64,000 bases of DNA, from the NCBI GenBank assembly GCA_020226215.1, contig CM035234.1, positions 67,853,823 through 67,917,822 on the forward strand, read 5' to 3'. Shown here piece by piece: positions 21,158-32,891 of the stretch (the first letter of the stretch is position 1; every line of letters begins with the position of its first letter). This stretch comes from Sindora glabra. Its lineage: Eukaryota; Streptophyta; Magnoliopsida; Fabales; Fabaceae. Both the position numbers and the translations under genes were made by a program. The notes under the pieces were generated by a model. The model searched no databases. It was not told where the DNA came from and saw only the letters and a program-made list of their open reading frames with translations.

Positions 21158-24096
21158 ATGCCTCCAATGGTGAAAACTTTTAGGAAAAAGGGAAAGTACC
21201 TATTCATTAAATATTTTTCTACTCATACTCCTTAATATTGTATTTTTATCTACAAATAAAGAGCATGAAGCTAATTCAGTGACATGATGTATGCATCAGG
21301 ACATTCCTATCCCTACGGAATACTTATCAAAATTGGTAAAAAGCAATGAGTCAGGTGTACGGAGTCTGAAGTAAAGTAAAATCAATATATGTAAATTATT
21401 TATAAGTAGACATATTTGTACCAATGTTCTGAAATTATTATTGTGAATCATTTTGATATATATATCAATTACTTTAAATTTTTAGTCACACATGTGCATC
21501 ATAAAGTTTGTTTCTATGTAAAGTAATTTCTTATAATTATGATATAATTTATATAGGTGTTGTAATTGAAAATGTCAATTAGGCTTGTAAAGGTGTCTAA
21601 TTGGCTATTTGGATACTAGCTAGATACCTTTATGCTGGTCACAATGCTTGGAAATTGGATCATGACACAAAATTAACAAAATAACATTAAAGAAACAAAC
21701 TTGAATAATGGGAATCCAAAGCTTCGAATACCAAATGATTTGAAATTGGAAGTGTGTGAATCATCTCAAAATTTAGCTAATGAAACAAAAATAATAAGAT
21801 AGTCATGCTACATTATAAAAGAGGAATAATAAGAGCAAGTAGTGATGAGGGAAATATCGCAAAGAATGAAAAATCCTTTGTTAAGAGAAGAAGAAACATG
21901 CCACAAGGATGAATCCTTGATAAGTAAAAATTAACACTAGAAAAGTTGAATCCTTTTGATAAGTTTAAAAGTTAATTTAAGAATTAAAAAGAGGAAAATA
22001 TCTTAAGGAATGCAATAGCATTTACTCTCATAAAATAATTCCCAATCCCCATTGTCTCATAAGAAATAAGCTTCTTTACATAGCTCACTAAAACCCTAAT
22101 TGAAAATGGGTTCAAATAATACAAATAAGCTCAAAACTATCGTATTAACCTAAACCTAATAGAAAGGGCCTCTAAATGACTCTAAATAACATGGTAAATG
22201 ACTCAAGATAAAATAATAAATGTTTTAAAGCAATATAGGCCTAAATATATTCATCTTAAACTAAAGGTCAAAATGCTCTAAAATGACCTAATACATAAAA
22301 TAACATAAACTAAGATCTAAAACATCATAAAATGTTAAAATGGCGTCCATAAGCTCTAAGTTTGCTACTTGAAATACATTCTTGATTCTTTAATTTTTTT
22401 CTTTTAAGATTACCTTCCCTAGAATCACAACATTAGTTGTGAATACATGATTGGGAAAAAACCTATTTTGTGAGCAATTTTAATAAATGATGATAGCTTC
22501 TAAAAAATAAGGTTTTTATGTTATTAGATATTATAATTATATGATTAAAACATTTTTAGAGAGTTATATTCCAACATTTTAGTTTATTCATGCTTAATTT
22601 GGTACAACCTTTAAAATATGGAAATTGGTTTCATTAAGATGTAGTTAGAAATATCAAATAATAAGTGTAAAGGTTTATAGGGTTGGTAAATGGAACCTAA
22701 AATGATAACTTTGGGAAAAAATATGTATTCAACTTATTTATAAATTAACATGGTAAGCAATTAAATAGGAAAGTGAAAAAGGTCAGCATGGATGTCTTAG
22801 GACTTCTAAGAGTGGATAGGTAGCTCTAAGTGAGTGTATAACTATCTCTAAATGTTACTTTCTTCCTTTTCTTAAATGTTATGTTTATTATTTTATGTAG
22901 GAGTCTTACATTTAAATAGTTGTAAATTGTTAACTATAGCTAGACTTCTTTATTTGTATGAATATGTGAAGAGTAATTTAAATTAATTCTTGTCATGTTA
23001 AGTGTGTAATATTAATGGTGCTTTTGACCCACATTCCATTTCTTGTTAATGTTTGTTATCTATTTCTTTAGGAATGATGCATCCCTAGCATCATGTTGGA
23101 TATTGTTTGATTATTTCAATAAATATATACTTTAGCATAGAATGTGTCTATGCTTGTGATTGATAAGATGATTACATTTATGTAAATGTATGTGTGTATT
23201 AAAAGCTTTGATTAAATGAAAATGCGTATTTAAATTTGTTAATCATTTTTAGTTATTTATGTTGTTAATATTGTTTTTGAAATGATGTGATGAAATATTG
23301 ATATTTGATATCAAGTCTAAATTATATAATTATAATTAGTATACTAGAAAGACCAAAAGGAATAAGGCTGGGATTGTAATTAATAAATACCAAGAGAGAT
23401 AAGGTTAGGATTATAACAGATAAATAACAAGAGGTACAACATAGGCTAACTCCTTTTAATTATTTGGTAATTATTATTGTTTTCATTTATTTGAAATTAT
23501 GGCAATTATACCTTTATATGTTGGTGAATACAAAATGATCATGAATATGAATGTAAAACTTGAATTATAGTTAATTGGGTGATAGATAAAAGTTCAAGTA
23601 TGAGTTTTCTTACGAAATTCTTGCTTAATTCTTTGATTTACTTTGTATTGTATTTGAATGATTTTAACAATTGATTTTAGGTACTTATATATCTACTGAG
23701 TTTATAAAACCCAATCCTTTCTTTGTAAATATTTTTGGTTTTAACTTAAGAATAGCCAATTGCATAGCTTATGCTAGAGTCTAAGGTAACTTAGGTAGAA
23801 ATTTTTAGTTAGGAATTAGAGATAAGGAATGCGATGTGTTGAATTATTTATCTATATGCATTTTTGTGCTTTGTTGAGTTATATGTAAAACAAGCTTAAA
23901 ATATAGGATGTGTGGCCTTTAGAAAGTACTTGAAGTAAGGAAAACTTTGTCCATTTTTCTATAAATTTTATATTAAATTTGGATCACCTCAGAAATAAAA
24001 ATATTTCCATTAAGTACAATTAATGTAACCAATGTCAAGATTGATGGAAATTGAGTAGTAAGTTTCATGCTAATCACAATTAGTTTAGGTACAAGA

Positions 24097-24108
24097 TGGT
24101 ATTAAAGC
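24097..24108 (+). other. Primer binding site, tRNA-Met type
   Basis: TGGTATTAAAGC corresponds to TGGTATCAGAGC, the complement of initiator tRNA-Met, with one C-to-T and one G-to-A change. It follows the inferred LTR end by three bases. The downstream TTGGTCTAGCTTTTTAGG is typical leader sequence of this class. The internal region is cut off at 25118 by the next element. Confidence 0.65.
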
Positions 24109-25117
24109 TTGGTCTAGCTTTTTAGGTAAATAGGTTGCAAATCTCCAACTATCAAGTTCGATTAAGTGCATCAAGTTTATGATTAAAATGGCTAGTAATT
24201 ATAAATATGAGTATAATGGAAAATATGTTTTGGGATAGGCCATAAACTTCCATAAGTTAAAGATTTAACAATTATATCAATATTTAATAAGCTTCTAATT
24301 TTATGTTTATATTTTTGCAAATAATTGTTATTGAATTCTTAGGATGAGAAGTTATTTAGATGTTTTTGTAGTAGAAATTTGTGTAATGCACCACTAGGCA
24401 TCAATAAGATATGATTTATAGTTACTAACTATAAATTTCTATTGGTTATCTAAATAAGACATGAGTATGAATGTGGTTTTAGATGAAGCCAAGTTATGAG
24501 TTTGTTTATGTGTTTGTTTTCTTATTTAAAATTCTCAGCTGTGACTTATTGATTTTCACTTGTTTTCATGGTGATTGGTAAAATTACTTTTAGGTATTGA
24601 TTACATGTAGAATGTGTTTAAATTATGGTTTGTGACCAATGTTAATATGAACAACATTTCTTCTTTGCTTAGTGAAGAGATTGGATGTGTGCTTCAAATT
24701 GTATGATGAAATAGGAAATTCCTTATTGTTGATAATTTTTTGCTAATGTGTGGAAGGTTGTTTATTCTTTATATGATACAAAACAAGGGTGGTTTGCCCT
24801 CCATAAAATCTAAATTATGCTTGGAAAATGTGTTTGTATATGATCTTTCTAAATGTATTTAGTGTACAAGTGAGTATGCTAACTTGAATTTATTAATATG
24901 TTAGAAAATTACTACTTGTCAGAGTATTGAAATTGGTATGATTGTGTTTAAATTATGTAGAATGTAGGATTAAAGAATTAGGTCTTAAATATTTTTGTAA
25001 AAATTAAAAAATATTCCATACAAATCAAGTGTATAATTGATTTTAACTATCTAGAAGCTAATATGAAGTTAGGAAACTAATTGCATAATTAATTGTCTTT
25101 TTTCCTAGAAAAAGGCC
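24109..25117 (+). mobile_element. Truncated leader/internal start of the 18.6-kb family element
   Basis: AT-rich sequence after the primer site without coding signal. The next LTR element begins at 25118. Its lack of gag similarity and its position fit a leader interrupted by insertion, but direct evidence is limited to the primer site. Confidence 0.4.
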
Positions 25118-25896
25118 TGATGCAATCTCTAAAACTATAGAAGAGCATTTACACTTGCTAAAGGACCAAACCATAAAGACGAAGGCAAAAAGAATGAAAG
25201 ATACCCTTCAATAACTTGTTCAAGAAGCTTGAGAGTATAAGGAAGAAAGCTTGAAAGACTTCAGTAATGAATTTCTTCCATTTTAACTAGTGGAAGCAAA
25301 TAGTCAAATGCTGTAGTCAACTTCTACATTTAGAGCTTTTCTCTATCTCTAAGTAGTCGATTATAATATTCAACTGCTTTGTTTTTTAGTCAATAATCAA
25401 ATAAGGTATCAATTATCCTATGTCAGATTACTTGTTTAGCTGCTAGGCCTTATTTAGGTTACTTTCTTATTTCCTAATACATTTAAACCTATTATTAAAT
25501 ATATGTGTTTAACCTATCATTTTTTAGCATTTTATTTTCAATAAATTAATAGCTTAATTTGTAAGCTAATTTTAGGCCCATTTATGTCTAATTGAGCCTA
25601 ATTAACCTATTTTCATTTCTAGGCTTGTTTCTCATTAAATACAACTTTTATATAATTAATTTGAGATCAAATTTTGAGATATATTTTCTTTCTAAGGTTC
25701 TAGGAAAAAATTTAAGACTTATTGAAGGATTCATCCTCTGTATCATCTAAATCTATCATTTATCACTTCCTTTCTTCCTTTTTCTGAAGTGTGATATAAA
25801 TATCCTTTTATTTTTTTTTTATCTTTAGGACTATCCTCAACATTTTCAGATTGTTCACGAGTTCTCTACGGAGGGGTTCTTATTGTGTTTTCATCA
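25118..25896 (+). repeat. 5' LTR of the 25-kb Ty3/gypsy element
   Basis: It starts TGATGCAATCTCTAAAACTA. Its first 320 bases align with 35716-36037, for example ATTTTAACTAGTGGAA, TAGTCAAATRC and CAATAATCAAATAAGGTAT. It ends ...TTTTCATCA two bases before the primer site, giving about 779 bp. A T-rich and transcription-start-like part lies at 25740-25830. Confidence 0.8.
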
Positions 25897-25898
25897 TT

Positions 25899-25911
25899 TG
25901 GTAATCAAAGC
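25899..25911 (+). other. Primer binding site, tRNA-Met type
   Basis: TGGTAATCAAAGC equals TGGTATCAGAGC with one inserted base and one G-to-A change, two bases after the LTR. It agrees with the pol type of this element. Confidence 0.65.
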
Positions 25912-27685
25912 TTATTTCTTAATTTTTAAATTTTTAATTTTCATTTAATTTTTTTTTTGCATTTTTTTCAATTTTAGTTTTACTATGCTCTTGTGTTTTG
26001 TTGTTTCAACTATCCAAGTTAGAGTGTATGTGTCTTGTTTAATGTTAATTATGCTTAATTCTTTCTATTTCTACATAATTTTTGTTGTTATTCTTACTTT
26101 CTTGTCATGTTCTTCAAGTTTGATCCAATTGCTTTGTTATTAATTTGGTTTTATGTTTAACTGCTATCCAATTATTGTAGTTCTAGGTGCTTTTCATTAT
26201 TGTACTTCATTTCTTATAAATCTTGTGTTAAGTCTTGTTTAAAATCTAGTCAACTTCCTATTTTTGGTTCAAGTGTGAAAGGTTCTTTGAAAGTGTTTAA
26301 TTAAAGTTCAAAATAATGAAGTTAAGCTTATTGTAGTTGAATATAGTATTTGAATATTATGCAAAAATTAGTGCAATATTCGACTAGCATAGTCATATAT
26401 ATTGGGGGTAGAAAGCACCAATTCTTATGGTATTTAATTTATTAAATTACTCCTTCAAAATTTGTTAAGTATTCAAATATCATGATTGCATATAAGTAGG
26501 CATAAAGCAATTGGTTGTGAGGTATTTAAATAGCATATTTGAATATCTCCTTTGACTCTAAGAAATGGTGCCTACTATTTGATTCTTATATTCGAATATA
26601 GCCAGACAAAGGTAGCACCAATTTGAGATAGTTATATAGTTGAATACCCTTTCTTCCAATTAAGATAATTGATTATAGTAGTTCCATATCCCTTGTTTCA
26701 TCAAACATAAAGTGCTATACACTCAAGTGAAGAAAAATAAAAGCATACACAAAGAAGAAATCAAAAGTGATTAAAAAAATAATAAAAAAGTAAAAACTAA
26801 AAAGAAGTTAAAAATAAAAAAATATTGAATTGAGAAATGAAAGAAAAGTTCAAAAAAGAAATGATGTAACAAGAGAAGTAAATAGTCTTGCTTGCTTTAT
26901 ATCATTCATTGAACTTTTCATTGAATTAAATTTTTCATTGCTTATTTCATCCTTTTTAATCTTGCATTCTTAGTTCATAGTTTTCATTCTTGTTTTTTCT
27001 ATTCCTATTAATTCTTGAATCATATATCTAATTCCTTTGCTTGTTCATTTAGTTTTGTTCCTTTGAATTCTTTTGTTTAATTATTATGTTCTAATAATAG
27101 ATTACTACAATTGGTGAATTTTATTTGTTATATCTTCCTAGTTCCAAAAGAATATAAAGGGGGAAAAGGTAATAATGGTAACAAGAAAGTCTATAAGCTT
27201 ATTTAAGGATGAAAGCCTTAAATTAGAGTGCAAATACGAGAATGAGTACTTCTAAATCAAGTGACATATATGCTCTGGTAAGATTATTTTCTTTATCTAA
27301 CCATTTCTTACAAGTAATTCTTTAAAATGTTGAGAAGAAGTGTGAATAATGATTTTAGGTATGTGCTTAAGGCCATACAACAATAAATAAAAAGAAAGAA
27401 TTTGAGGTTTAGTGAAATAGAGAATACATTTAGGAGAATTGAAGATGAATATGCTTATAAACAATATTATGATAAAGAAAGAAATTAGAGAGAAATGAAA
27501 TATATGAAACAAAATGAAAGAAATTTTAATGATGAAAAGGCTAGTAGCAATGAAGAGGGAAGTGAAAGATCCAATGAGTTTGAAATAAGTGAAAGGGGAA
27601 AAGGTGACTAGAGTAGTATAAGAAGAAAAGATCAAGTTGATTCTAGAATTTAATAATATCAAGATGAAAACCCTTTCATTTTAAG
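25912..27685 (+). other. Leader region of the Ty3/gypsy element
   Basis: About 1.8 kb of AT-rich sequence between the primer site and recognisable gag. Several TATTCAAATAT/ATTTGAATA words occur around 26340-26680. The minus-strand open frame at 27297-27662 is antisense to the gag-proximal region and lacks any family similarity, so it is not called. Confidence 0.5.
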
Positions 27686-27689
27686 GAAA

Positions 27690-28425
27690 AAATAACCTAA
27701 AGGCTTATTTGGTGTGGAAAAATAAGATGAAATTAATCATCAATTGCCACAATTATTCTAAAGAAAAGAAAGTTAAGCTTGTTGTTATTGAGTTCACATA
27801 CTATGCCATTATTTGGTGAGATCAACTCATTACTTATGACCAATGTTTGGAAAAACCATGAAAAACCTATTAAAACTTAGGAATAATTAAAGGTTATGAT
27901 GCAAAAGAGGTTCATTCCAAGCCATTACTATAAAGAATTATACCAAAGATTACAAGGCTTTACTCAAGGGTCTAAGAGTAAGGAAAACTACCACAAAGAG
28001 ATAGAGATTACCATAATTAGAATTTATATAGAGGAAGATGAAAAAGCTATTATAGGTTAAATAAAAACATTGTTAATGTAGTGGAGCTTCAACTTTATGT
28101 GGAGTTAGAAACAATGGTACTCATAGTTGTGAAGGTGGAAAACAAATCGAAAGGAAAAGTTTTTTTTTTTAAATATAGCTATGGTTTTAGTGCTTCTTAA
28201 AGACCTTGGGATAAAAAAGTTAGTAAGAAAAGATAGAAGTTTATTAAGTATAAAATGGAGTTATCATCAAAAATTAAGGTAAAAGAACCTAAAAGTAAGG
28301 AAAAATTTGAAATGCCTTAAAGGCATATGAATGTTTAATGCTTTAGGCGTTTGGGTTATAGTCATATTGCTAGTGAATGCCTTAACAAAAGAGTGATAAT
28401 GATAAGAGAATATGGAAAGGCATAA
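27690..28425 (+). pseudogene. gag capsid and zinc-knuckle remnant
   Basis: Conceptual pieces match plant gypsy gag in order. These are a CHNYSKEKKVKLVVIEF-like helix (27739 on), then a run resembling HYYKELYQRLQGFTQGSK (27930-27990), ENYHKEIEITIIRIYIEEDE (27997-28045) and VVELQLYVELETMVLIVVKV (28078-28130). A knuckle-like CFRRLGYSHIASECLNKR follows (28343-28395), in which the second Cys of CxxC is replaced. Stops and shifts break it. The protein would have formed the particle shell and bound genomic RNA. Confidence 0.75.
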
Positions 28426-28455
28426 TCCATAAGTCAATCTAAAGATAAAGAATCA

Positions 28456-28975
28456 TTGCCTTACATAAAAGAAGGTGGTGAAGGATTTAAAAGTGTTGTG
28501 GATGGTGATGCCTTAGTGGTTAGAAGAGCCTTGGATGTTCAAAACAAGGAAGAAAATGAAAACCAAAAGGAGATATTTTCCAAATTTAATTCAAGTTATA
28601 AGAAAGTTTATAATGTGATCATTGATAGTGGTAATTATGCAAATATAGCTAATACTATCATGGCTGACAAGTTGAGCTTATTTACCTTGAAACACCTTAC
28701 CATTGTAAGTTACAATGGTTGAATGATAATGGAAAGGTTAATGTGACCATGCAAGTGATGATTTCACTTACTATTAATAGGTACCATGATGAGGTGTTAT
28801 GTGATGTGGTTCCCATGCATTCATGTCATTTGTTGCTTAGGAGACCATGACAATTTGATGGGAAAATTACCTATGAAGGAATCCTTAATCGATATAGTTT
28901 TAATATGAAAGGTAGAAATGCAACTCTTTTACATTTATCACCAAAAGAAGTGCACGAAGATCAAGTTAAAATGTA
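28456..28975 (+). pseudogene. Retropepsin (protease) remnant
   Basis: VIIDSGNYANIANTIMADKL at 28615 on keeps the DSG active-site motif (Asp codon at 28624). After a frame change near 28722 the text continues with QFDGKITYEGILNRYSF and LHLSPKEVHEDQVKM to the stop at 28973, matching the flap-to-C-terminal part (LLGRPWQFDR, NRYSF) of plant gypsy proteases. The long N-terminal part to 28600 is linker. Confidence 0.75.
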
Positions 28976-29319
28976 AAAAAAAAAAGAAAAAGAAAAAATG
29001 TGAAAAATAATGAGATTAAGAAAAGGGAAGAAAGCATGAAAAAAGAAAGAGAAGAAAAATGTGAAAGTAAGTGTTTAAAATAAGAAAAATAAAAGTTGAA
29101 TGTGTTTGGCAAAAATAAGTGATGTGAAGAGTGCATACTATAATTTTAAGCCAACATTTGTACTCTTGTATATGAAAAAAACCTATAAGCACACTAATTA
29201 AGAAAATCTTGTTTTGTATAGTATTATTCAATATGTTTTTGCAAGAATTTGAAGAAGTATTCTCTAAGGATGCTTCAAGAGAATTACCACTCAAGAAATG
29301 AATTAAGCATCAAATTAAC

Positions 29320-30550
29320 TTCATCTTGAGTGCTCTCCATTATGATTTATCTTGCTTATAGAACAAACTCAGAGGAAGCTAAAAAGATCCAAGGGTAAGT
29401 GGAGGATCTTATGTCTAAGGATACATTAAGGAAGGTATGAGCCTATATGTCATGCTAGTATTAATAATGTCAAAGAAGGATAGGTCTTGGAAAATATATG
29501 CTGATTGCCAACCAATTAGCAAAATTATTGTAAAGATAGATATCTCAATTTTAAACTTAATGATATGTTAGATGAATTACATGGCTTATATATGTTTTCA
29601 AGAATTAACTTGAAACAAAGGTACTATCAAATTAAAATGTAAGAGGGTGATGAATGGAAAACTACTTTTAAGAAAAAAAACATGGTTTATATGAGTGCCT
29701 TGTTATGCCTTTCAATTTTTCTAATGTACTGAGAACTTTTATAATATTAATGAGTCATGTTTTGCAACCTTTCATAAGAAAATTTGTTGTGGTCTACTTT
29801 AATGATATACTTGCTTATAGCAAAAATGTTGATAAATGTGTTTTGTATTTAAGATATGTCTTACAAGTTTTAAAAGAAGAAAAATTGAACACCAATATGG
29901 AAAAGTATTCTTTTTATTTAAAGAGAATTATTTTCTTAGGTTATATTGTTAGTAGTCAAGGAATTGAAATGGATAAGGCAAAAGCTAAAGTAATTAGGAA
30001 GTGGCCTAACCTTAAGAGTGCTAGTGAGGTGATAAATTTTCTTAAGTTGAAAAGCTTCTATAGGAGATTTTCACCCTAGTTGCACCCTTGAATGACTTAG
30101 TAAAGAAAAATGTGAATTTTCACTAAGCAAAAGAGCTATTTAAAGAAAAGTTAGGTTCATCACCTTTGCTTACTCTTCTTAATTTCATAAAAAAATTTAA
30201 GTTTGAATATGATGCTTCAAGTGTAGGTATTGGAGTTATGTTATTGCAAGAAAAAAGGCCCAATGCCTATTTTAGTGAAAAGATAAGTGGAGCAACACTT
30301 AATTACTTCACTTATAATAAAAAGCTTTATGCTTTGGTTTGGGCTTTAGGGATAAGGTAAGATTACCTATAGCCAAAAAAGTTTGTCATTCATATCGATC
30401 ATAAAGCTTTAAAGCATTTGAAAAGTTAAGGGAAGTTAAATAAAAGGCATGTAAATTGGATGGAGTTTATTGAATCATTTCTATATGTAATTCAATACAA
30501 ACAAGGTAAAGATAATGCAATTGCTAATGCATTATCTCAAATGTATCTTC
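29320..30550 (+). pseudogene. Reverse transcriptase and RNase H remnant
   Basis: RT pieces run from about 29400, with a clean 124-codon segment at 29705-30079. This holds MPFNFSN (usually MPFGLTNAP), FVVVYFNDILAYSKNVDK, KEEKLNTNMEKYSFYLKRI and FLGYIVSSQGIEMD. The catalytic YxDD box reads YFND, an Asp-to-Asn change. RNase H follows, with [20 protein letters not shown] and [20 protein letters not shown] (30166-30360), then FVIHIDHKALKHLK-like and a degraded DALS box near 30520. Stops lie at 30077 and 30358, among others. Confidence 0.85.
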
Positions 30551-30579
30551 TTATCTCTAATTTGCAATCTAATTAAGAA

Positions 30580-31236
30580 TTGTATGGAAACGATGATGAT
30601 TTTACCACTATTTTTCAAGCTTGTAAAAAGATGGCCTTTGAGAAATTCTATAAGTATGATGGATTTTTGTTCAAAGAAAATAAACTATATGTGTATAGGT
30701 GTTCTCTTAGAGAATTGCTTATTAGCGAAGCTCATAAAAGAGGGTTGACTAGTCATTTTAGCATTAGAAAAATTCTAAATATCTTGTGTGAATATTTCTT
30801 TTGGCCAAGTATGAGGCATAATATTAAGAAATTTTGTGCTAATTGTATCTACTATAAAAAGGCTAAGTCTCAAATGATGATGTAAGGTTTGTATAACCCA
30901 CACCCCATTCTAGACAAACCTTAGACTAACATTTTCATGGATTATGTTTTAAGATTAATGAGGTTTAAGAAAGAAAAAGACTCTATGTTTGCTTTAGTTA
31001 ACATATTTTCAAATATAAGTCACTTCATATCATGCTATAAGATAGATGATGCAACAATTATAACAAATCTTTTCTTTAGAGAAGTGGTGAAATTACATAG
31101 AGTGACAAGAAGCATTGTTTTAGATCAAGATATGAAGTTCTTGAGCTATTTTTAGAAAGTCATATAGAATAAGTTAAGAGTCAAGTTATTATTTTCAACA
31201 ACTTATCATTCACAAATGAATGAATAAAGCGAGGTA
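30580..31236 (+). pseudogene. Integrase N-terminal and core remnant (left half)
   Basis: From 30580: GNDDDFTTIFQACKKMAFEK, KYDGFLFKENKLYVYRCSLR, then the HHCC zinc region, AHKRGLTSHFSIRK ... FCANCIYYKKAKSQ. After a stop at 30883 the core resumes, with FMDYVLRLMRFKKEKDSMFA carrying the first catalytic Asp, CYKIDDATI, and IVLDQDMKFLSYF with the second. The match stops at HSQMNE-SEV around 31235, exactly where the inserted LTR begins; the frame continues at 35166. Confidence 0.85.
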
Positions 31237-32833
31237 ATATCTCAAGTTAATAACTAAAGCCTTATAAATTCTGAAGCATGTAAATATTCATTTTATTTAT
31301 TTGGTTACTATTTTGCATTTTAATTTCTTTTATAAATGTAATATTTGAACTAAATTTATTTTATATGACCATTATTGATTCAAGATTTGAATAAAATAAT
31401 TTTTACAAGGAATGAAATAATTTCTTGCATTTAATAAATTATTTTGAAAATTGAGAAATATTAAAATATTGTCTTAGGATTTCTAAATTAATCAATATTA
31501 CAAATATATATATGGGAAATTAGGATTAATTGAATTGCAATCATAAATAAATTGATTTTATAAAAATGATTTTTGAAATGAATTGATGGTTGAGATTGAA
31601 TTAGATGAGTTTAGAAGATCGAGATTTAAAGGAGAAGTAGGCTTACATTATTTGAGAAACATAAGATCATATCCCCTAGCTTATTTTCAGACATTTCTCT
31701 CTCCTTTTTTTCTTAATGTTGGCACTCTCCCTTTATTTAAAAAAAAATTTAGAACACTTTCTTTTTTGAAAATTTCGGTTATTGTCCCTTCTTTATATTT
31801 TTTTATCTATGTTAGTATCTTTCTTTCTATTATAAAAAAATTTGCTAGCTTCCTTCTTCTCTTTCATATGTTCTCCCTTTTCTCTTTTAAAATTCCACCA
31901 GCTTCTCTTTCTTTCCTTATCCCCCTTGCTGCCTCTTTCTCCCTTTTCTCTTTTCCTTTTTTTGGCTACCAACCTCTACTTCTCTAGTCACCACTAATTT
32001 TCTACCTTGCTCCTTTACTTACCATGTTAGCTAAGCTGCTATTACAGGTACGATATCACAACTAGCGATGAGAGTAGCAGGAAAAAATCTTGCTCTTTTT
32101 GGGCTTTTCCACCATAAATCCCTTCATTTTGACATTGGTACTTAGCTTAGTGAGCTTCCCTCTTAGCTTGGGTAATTGATAACTAGTGGATGAAGGCCAT
32201 AGGAGGCATGGTTAGAGGAGATGAATTAGAGTCATTCGACCCTTCCTATTTGCCAGTGATTTAACAAGCTCTTGCTATCAACAAGCTCCAACCTGGCATT
32301 TTAGATATAGGTGAGCCTATCTATATCATAATATTTTGCATTTATATAATCTCATGCTTAATCCTAAGAAAACTCATTTTTATATAGTTTTAAGAAAATG
32401 ATGGCATCTCTAAAAAATGGAATTTTTATGCTATAAAATATTAAAATAGCATGAATCCAATCATTTTATATCATCAACCTCACTAATGTTAGGTATTTAA
32501 AGCTATTTCAGAAAAACTCATTTATGGGTGTAATATATATGATGATATATATGAAAAAAATATAATCTTTTATGTTATAAAATACCAAAATAAAATGATT
32601 AAAGCATGAATGGAATATTCTATGCTATTATTATGGCAAATTCACACACGGTTCAAGAAACCCACTTTGATGTATAATTGAGATAAAAGATGATAGTTTA
32701 GTAAAAGAAAAGTAGTATGAATTTTTATGCTATAGAAGGTCTGACCAACATGAAAGAAATCATTTTAGAGCATTATATGATAATATTTTTAGTAATACTT
32801 ATATGTTTTAGAAAACCCATAAATGCCTACTTG

Positions 32834-32891
<58 letters not shown>

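Larger units (their letters stand above)
18592..24093 (+). mobile_element. Long decayed Ty3/gypsy LTR ending at a tRNA-Met primer site
   Basis: It begins TGTAATATTC, a decayed form of the TGTAACACCC start of long plant gypsy LTRs. It contains a 5S-rRNA-like segment near its start. The 3' side (23690-24093) has the sequence TACTGAGTTTATAAAACCCAATCC..., colinear with the end of the solo LTR near 34690-35160 (for example TGTGTGGCCTTTAGAAAGTACTTGA against TGTGTGGCTCTCAAGAAGTATCT). It stops just before a tRNA-Met-type primer site at 24097. At 5.5 kb it is longer than its 3.9 kb relative, so it probably contains further insertions, for example within 21.5-22.9 kb. Confidence 0.5.

Noticed and set aside
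25104..25117. Possible polypurine tract AGAAAAAGG before the 5' LTR at 25118
   Set aside because: Upstream sequence does not match the integrase end that precedes the real tract at 35702, so a tandem arrangement is not supported.
27297..27662. 121-codon minus-strand hydrophobic ORF
   Set aside because: It is antisense to the leader/gag region of a plus-strand element; the hydrophobicity follows from A/G-rich sense sequence read as T/C-rich codons.
31583..31987. 134-codon plus-strand ORF rich in F, L and S
   Set aside because: It arises from a CT-rich low-complexity tract inside the solo LTR. No known domain and no ATG context that stands out.
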